A stretch of DNA of 64,000 nt from G020353115 sp964640125. Lineage in GTDB: Bacteria; Bacteroidota; Bacteroidia; Bacteroidales; VadinHA17. Under the pieces are notes generated by a model. The model was given only the letters and a program-made list of their open reading frames with translations. It made no database searches and was not told the DNA's origin. A program made the position numbers and the translations under genes. Below are positions 61,638-64,000 of the stretch, piece by piece. Position 1 is the first letter of the stretch; the number at the start of each line of letters is the position of its first letter. The stretch is taken from contig CAZXGG010000011.1 in NCBI GenBank assembly GCA_964640125.1, positions 4,130-68,129 of the forward strand. Direction: 5' to 3'.

Positions 61638-62840
61638 ATGGACCAGACACAGGTAAATAGCATCAATTCCCTGTCGGAAAAGTACCGGGATTATACGGTT
61701 TCCAATCTTTCCCGCATGGTTCGTATACGTTCCATGAGCTGCCAGGAAGAACCGGTGATGGTTGAGCTGAAGCAAATGATGCAGGAAGCCGGTATCGGTG
61801 ATGTAAAAACGGATGGACTCGGTAACCTGATAGGAAAGATTGGCTATGGCAAAAAAATCCTTGCTTTCGATGGCCACATGGATACCGTGGATACGGGGCA
61901 GGTGAGCAACTGGGACTTCGACCCGTTTTCCGGAAAGGTTGAGAACGGTTACCTTCTCGGCAGGGGGAGTGTTGATCAGAAGGGGGGACTCGCCTCGATG
62001 GTTACGGCAGCCAGGATACTAACCGAAACGGGGGTGCCGGAAAACCTGACCATTTACTTCACTACAACCGTCATGGAGGAGGATTGTGATGGCTTGTGCT
62101 GGAAATACATCATAGAAGAGGATCGCATTAAACCCGATGCCGTGGTAATTACCGAACCGACGAACCTTACCATTTCAAGAGGTCAGCGTGGCAGGATGGA
62201 GATCCTGGTTGAATTCTCGGGGATATCATCTCACGGCTCCGCTCCCGAACGGGGTAAAAATGCCATTTATATGGCATCGGAAGCCTCTCTTACCATCCGT
62301 GACCTGAATCAACGGCTTCCGCAACACGACTTCCTCGGAAAAGGATCCATCGCTGTCACCGAAGTTAAATCCGACAGTCCTGCATTGTGTGCCATAGCCG
62401 ATTATGCTTCACTTTATATCGACCGGCGCCTGACTGTTGGTGAGACAAAGGAGTCTGCAGTTGCCGGATTGCAATCCGCAATAAATGACACTGATGCCAG
62501 GATTACAATACCCTATTATGAGGGAAAAGCTTACACCGGAAACCGGTACGGAATGGAAAAGTTTTACCCGACCTGGATCATGCCGGAGGATCATAAAGTC
62601 ATAAAGGATGGGTTAGCGGTTTTCGCTGCTCTGTTTAACAGGAAGCCGGTAGTCGGGAAATGGTTGTTTTCAACCAATGGAATCTCCATCCAGGGAATGT
62701 ATGGCATCCCTGTTATCGGATTTGGTCCGGGAGAGGAAGCCATGGCACATGCCCCGAATGAGAAAGTCCCGGTGGACCACCTCGTGAAAGCATCGGCATT
62801 TTATGCAGCATATGCACTGGGATTTTCTGAAAAAACATAA
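61638..62840 (+). CDS. M20-family hydrolase, YgeY-like
   Basis: A 400-residue metallohydrolase of the M20/ArgE/DapE superfamily. Metal ligands: His and Asp in FDGHMDTVDTG, Asp in GRGSVDQKGGLASMV, Glu pair in MEEDCDGLCWKYI, and a late His in EAMAHAPNEKVPVDH. The spacing SVDQKGGLASMV and EEDCDGLC matches the YgeY group linked to selenium or purine catabolism operons. No such genes are visible here, so the substrate is open (an N-acyl amino acid or peptide). Confidence 0.88.
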   Translation: MDQTQVNSINSLSEKYRDYTVSNLSRMVRIRSMSCQEEPVMVELKQMMQEAGIGDVKTDGLGNLIGKIGYGKKILAFDGHMDTVDTGQVSNWDFDPFSGKVENGYLLGRGSVDQKGGLASMVTAARILTETGVPENLTIYFTTTVMEEDCDGLCWKYIIEEDRIKPDAVVITEPTNLTISRGQRGRMEILVEFSGISSHGSAPERGKNAIYMASEASLTIRDLNQRLPQHDFLGKGSIAVTEVKSDSPALCAIADYASLYIDRRLTVGETKESAVAGLQSAINDTDARITIPYYEGKAYTGNRYGMEKFYPTWIMPEDHKVIKDGLAVFAALFNRKPVVGKWLFSTNGISIQGMYGIPVIGFGPGEEAMAHAPNEKVPVDHLVKASAFYAAYALGFSEKT

Positions 62841-63282
62841 TGCAAATCATTATACCGACGCAGAGACGCCACGCATGGCGTCTCTACATGCGTGAATTTC
62901 CGATGCATTGTTGGAATTTGTTTGTTTAACGTCTTTCTCATTACGGTCCATGGTGGAATTTCCCGGTGGAAAATCGGCGGTCGGTTCTCGCCTGCCTGGC
63001 GACAGGCAGGGTACTTGGTTCTCGGTGTACCAACATTTCGTTCCTGCCCTCGGCACGTGCGGACTACGGAGCTGAAAAATGAATCTGTATGTACCCGTTT
63101 GATGTGAAAAGCCACATCGAGGCGAGATGTTTTTAGCCCGGGGCCTCAGCCCCGGGTTAATGTGTTTGACCTGTTTTTCTCCGAGCACTTGGCTGCGATG
63201 AAAAACCTTGCATGTCTGTCGGAGAATTGCGTGAACCAACCTCAGGATAATGAATTTATCCTGTCGTTTCTGATTAACCGGA
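62841..63282. repeat. 442-base gene-free stretch with a GTAGAGACG palindrome
   Basis: A palindrome GCAGAGACGCCACG / CATGGCGTCTCTAC lies at 62860-62887, 19 bases after the M20 gene stop. CGCCTGCCTGGCGACAGGCAGG is a palindrome-like block at 62989-63010. The minus frames at 62801-63239 have no protein-like features. Confidence 0.75.
62860..62887. repeat. GTAGAGACG-family palindrome near the M20 gene end
   Basis: Arms GCAGAGACGCCA and TGGCGTCTCTAC pair except at the outer second position. It is placed where a terminator could be, but no T run follows. Confidence 0.85.
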
Positions 63283-63879
63283 TCAAATCAAAGCGAAGCC
63301 ATAAGACATCGCTATGGTAATATTATTCTTATCCTTAAATTGACTTATCCTGTTGATTGATGTGTCTCCCTGGATTTTAACCTTCTGGAAGAGTTCTTCG
63401 TAGTCATGGAAAAATTGAAAGGTATTGTACAGTTGGATCTTTTTCAAATTAAACTGCTTTACGGCTTCCCAACTGTTTGTGACCTTCTCTTTTTCGTCAA
63501 CAATGTATGCCCATTCTGAATCAGGCCAATGGTCAGTTATAAGAACTGCAGGAGCCATGTTCAAAGCATGATTAATGGCTGTTTCAGGATTTTTCATTTC
63601 ATGAAGACAAAATTCAAACATCACGACATCTCCTTTCTCTTGTACCAGGTAAAAATCTGAATGAACAAGCGTAAATTTATCTGAAAGATGTGATTGCCGG
63701 AGGTTATTTTCAAGTCGGTTAAGCGCCTCTTTATCATTGTCAATGGCAATAACCTGTTTCGAGGTATGTCCATATTCAATAAATTGTCCACCCCCTGCAC
63801 CCACTGAAATTACGGTTTGATCGGTAAAATCATAGAATTGAAAAAGGTTTTCCAAAATCTTCTTTATATCGGTTGCCAT
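63283..63879 (-). CDS. Class I SAM-dependent methyltransferase
   Basis: A 198-residue cytoplasmic methyltransferase. Motif I VISVGAGGGQFIEYG (~23-37), acidic motif II VIAIDND, and VVMFEFCLHEM after strand 4 form the SAM pocket. The substrate cannot be told; the LHEM sequence is seen in ubiE-like small-molecule methyltransferases. No signal peptide. It lies alone on the minus strand. Confidence 0.82.
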   Translation of the reverse strand: MATDIKKILENLFQFYDFTDQTVISVGAGGGQFIEYGHTSKQVIAIDNDKEALNRLENNLRQSHLSDKFTLVHSDFYLVQEKGDVVMFEFCLHEMKNPETAINHALNMAPAVLITDHWPDSEWAYIVDEKEKVTNSWEAVKQFNLKKIQLYNTFQFFHDYEELFQKVKIQGDTSINRISQFKDKNNITIAMSYGFALI

Positions 63880-63919
63880 AACTTAAAAACATGATAAACG
63901 ATTATGATCTATTGCTTGT

Positions 63920-64000
63920 TCATTTTATCAAAACAATTTTTGAATTGGCTACTTCAGAATTATCCAAAAGCAATCGGGCAAAATAAATCCCATCAGGTAA
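63920..64000 (-). CDS. C-terminal end of a type IX-secreted protein (cut by window edge)
   Basis: The last 26 codons are in the window, ending in TGA at 63920. They read LPDGIYFARLLLDNSEVANS then KIVLIK, which fits the closing strands of a type IX sorting domain (the usual G-x-Y and a basic end). The rest of the gene lies beyond the right edge. Confidence 0.75.
   Translation of the reverse strand, partial: LPDGIYFARLLLDNSEVANSKIVLIK

Noticed and set aside
62850..63239. 129-residue minus-strand frame
   Set aside because: Covers palindrome and repeat DNA; the composition is not protein-like.
1..64000. tRNA or rRNA genes
   Set aside because: No cloverleaf-like GTTCRANYC arms with a matching acceptor stem were seen on reading through both strands by eye; a covariance search would be decisive.

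Overview
The window is a stretch of Bacteroidota chromosome, most likely from the Bacteroidales/Marinilabiliales side. The evidence is two proteins with complete type IX secretion (Por) C-terminal sorting domains plus a third cut by the right edge, a 1111-residue SecA of the long Bacteroidetes form, a Bacteroidetes-type LptD, many lipoproteins with a Cys lipobox, no clear Shine-Dalgarno sites, and promoters of the TTTG-N19-TAnnTTTG type. No species can be named. No tRNA, rRNA or CRISPR array was seen.

Layout. 1-9243: TPR protein (cut by the left edge), a TauE/SafE transporter, a GH84-like lipoprotein glycosidase, then folD, ffh, argS and a GT2 glycosyltransferase on the minus strand. 9386-10786: a TlpA-like thiol oxidoreductase. 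19700 down to 10932: a cobalamin-acquisition locus on the minus strand. It holds a cobalamin riboswitch, a BtuB-like TonB receptor, a BtuG-like surface propeller lipoprotein, a secreted trypsin-fold protease with a type IX sorting tail, a BtuF-like binding lipoprotein, a BtuC-like permease, a BtuD-like ATPase and a small membrane protein. 19841-31146: ligA, a small conserved gene with dapA, secA, and a secreted HExxH protein. 31147-35254: repeat-rich accessory DNA with AT-rich genes (DUF6438 lipoprotein, ICMT-like methyltransferase, lipoprotein methyltransferase, four-helix membrane protein). 35255-39676: a 4.4 kb collagen-like surface fibre gene between 19-bp direct repeats. 39943-45720: DUF502 protein, floA, a GC-rich B12-binding radical SAM gene, a transposase relic and an unknown lipoprotein. 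45721-51815: ferritin, icd, dnaX, the rpsF-rpsR-rplI operon and a RidA-family gene. 52113-58825: an envelope cluster (lptD, amidase, MCE/MlaD) followed by dnaA. 58991-64000: DPP IV, an M20 hydrolase, a methyltransferase, and the tail of another type IX cargo.

The most unusual property is in the spaces between genes. They are crowded with short degenerate tandem arrays of 7- or 8-base words, resembling the STRR sequences known from cyanobacteria. They also hold several families of small palindromes whose two arms vary together, and a MITE-like pair. These repeats also reach into genes. A heptamer array encodes the last residues and stop codon of the BtuB-like receptor. Repeat DNA appears to split the signal peptide of the fibre protein in frame. 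Related words sit in the DnaX linker.

The best candidate for a little-described system is the B12 locus. A secreted trypsin-like protease sits inside it, and its stop codon overlaps the start of the binding-protein gene. This suggests that proteolysis may be coupled to B12 capture; that function is inference, not shown by sequence.
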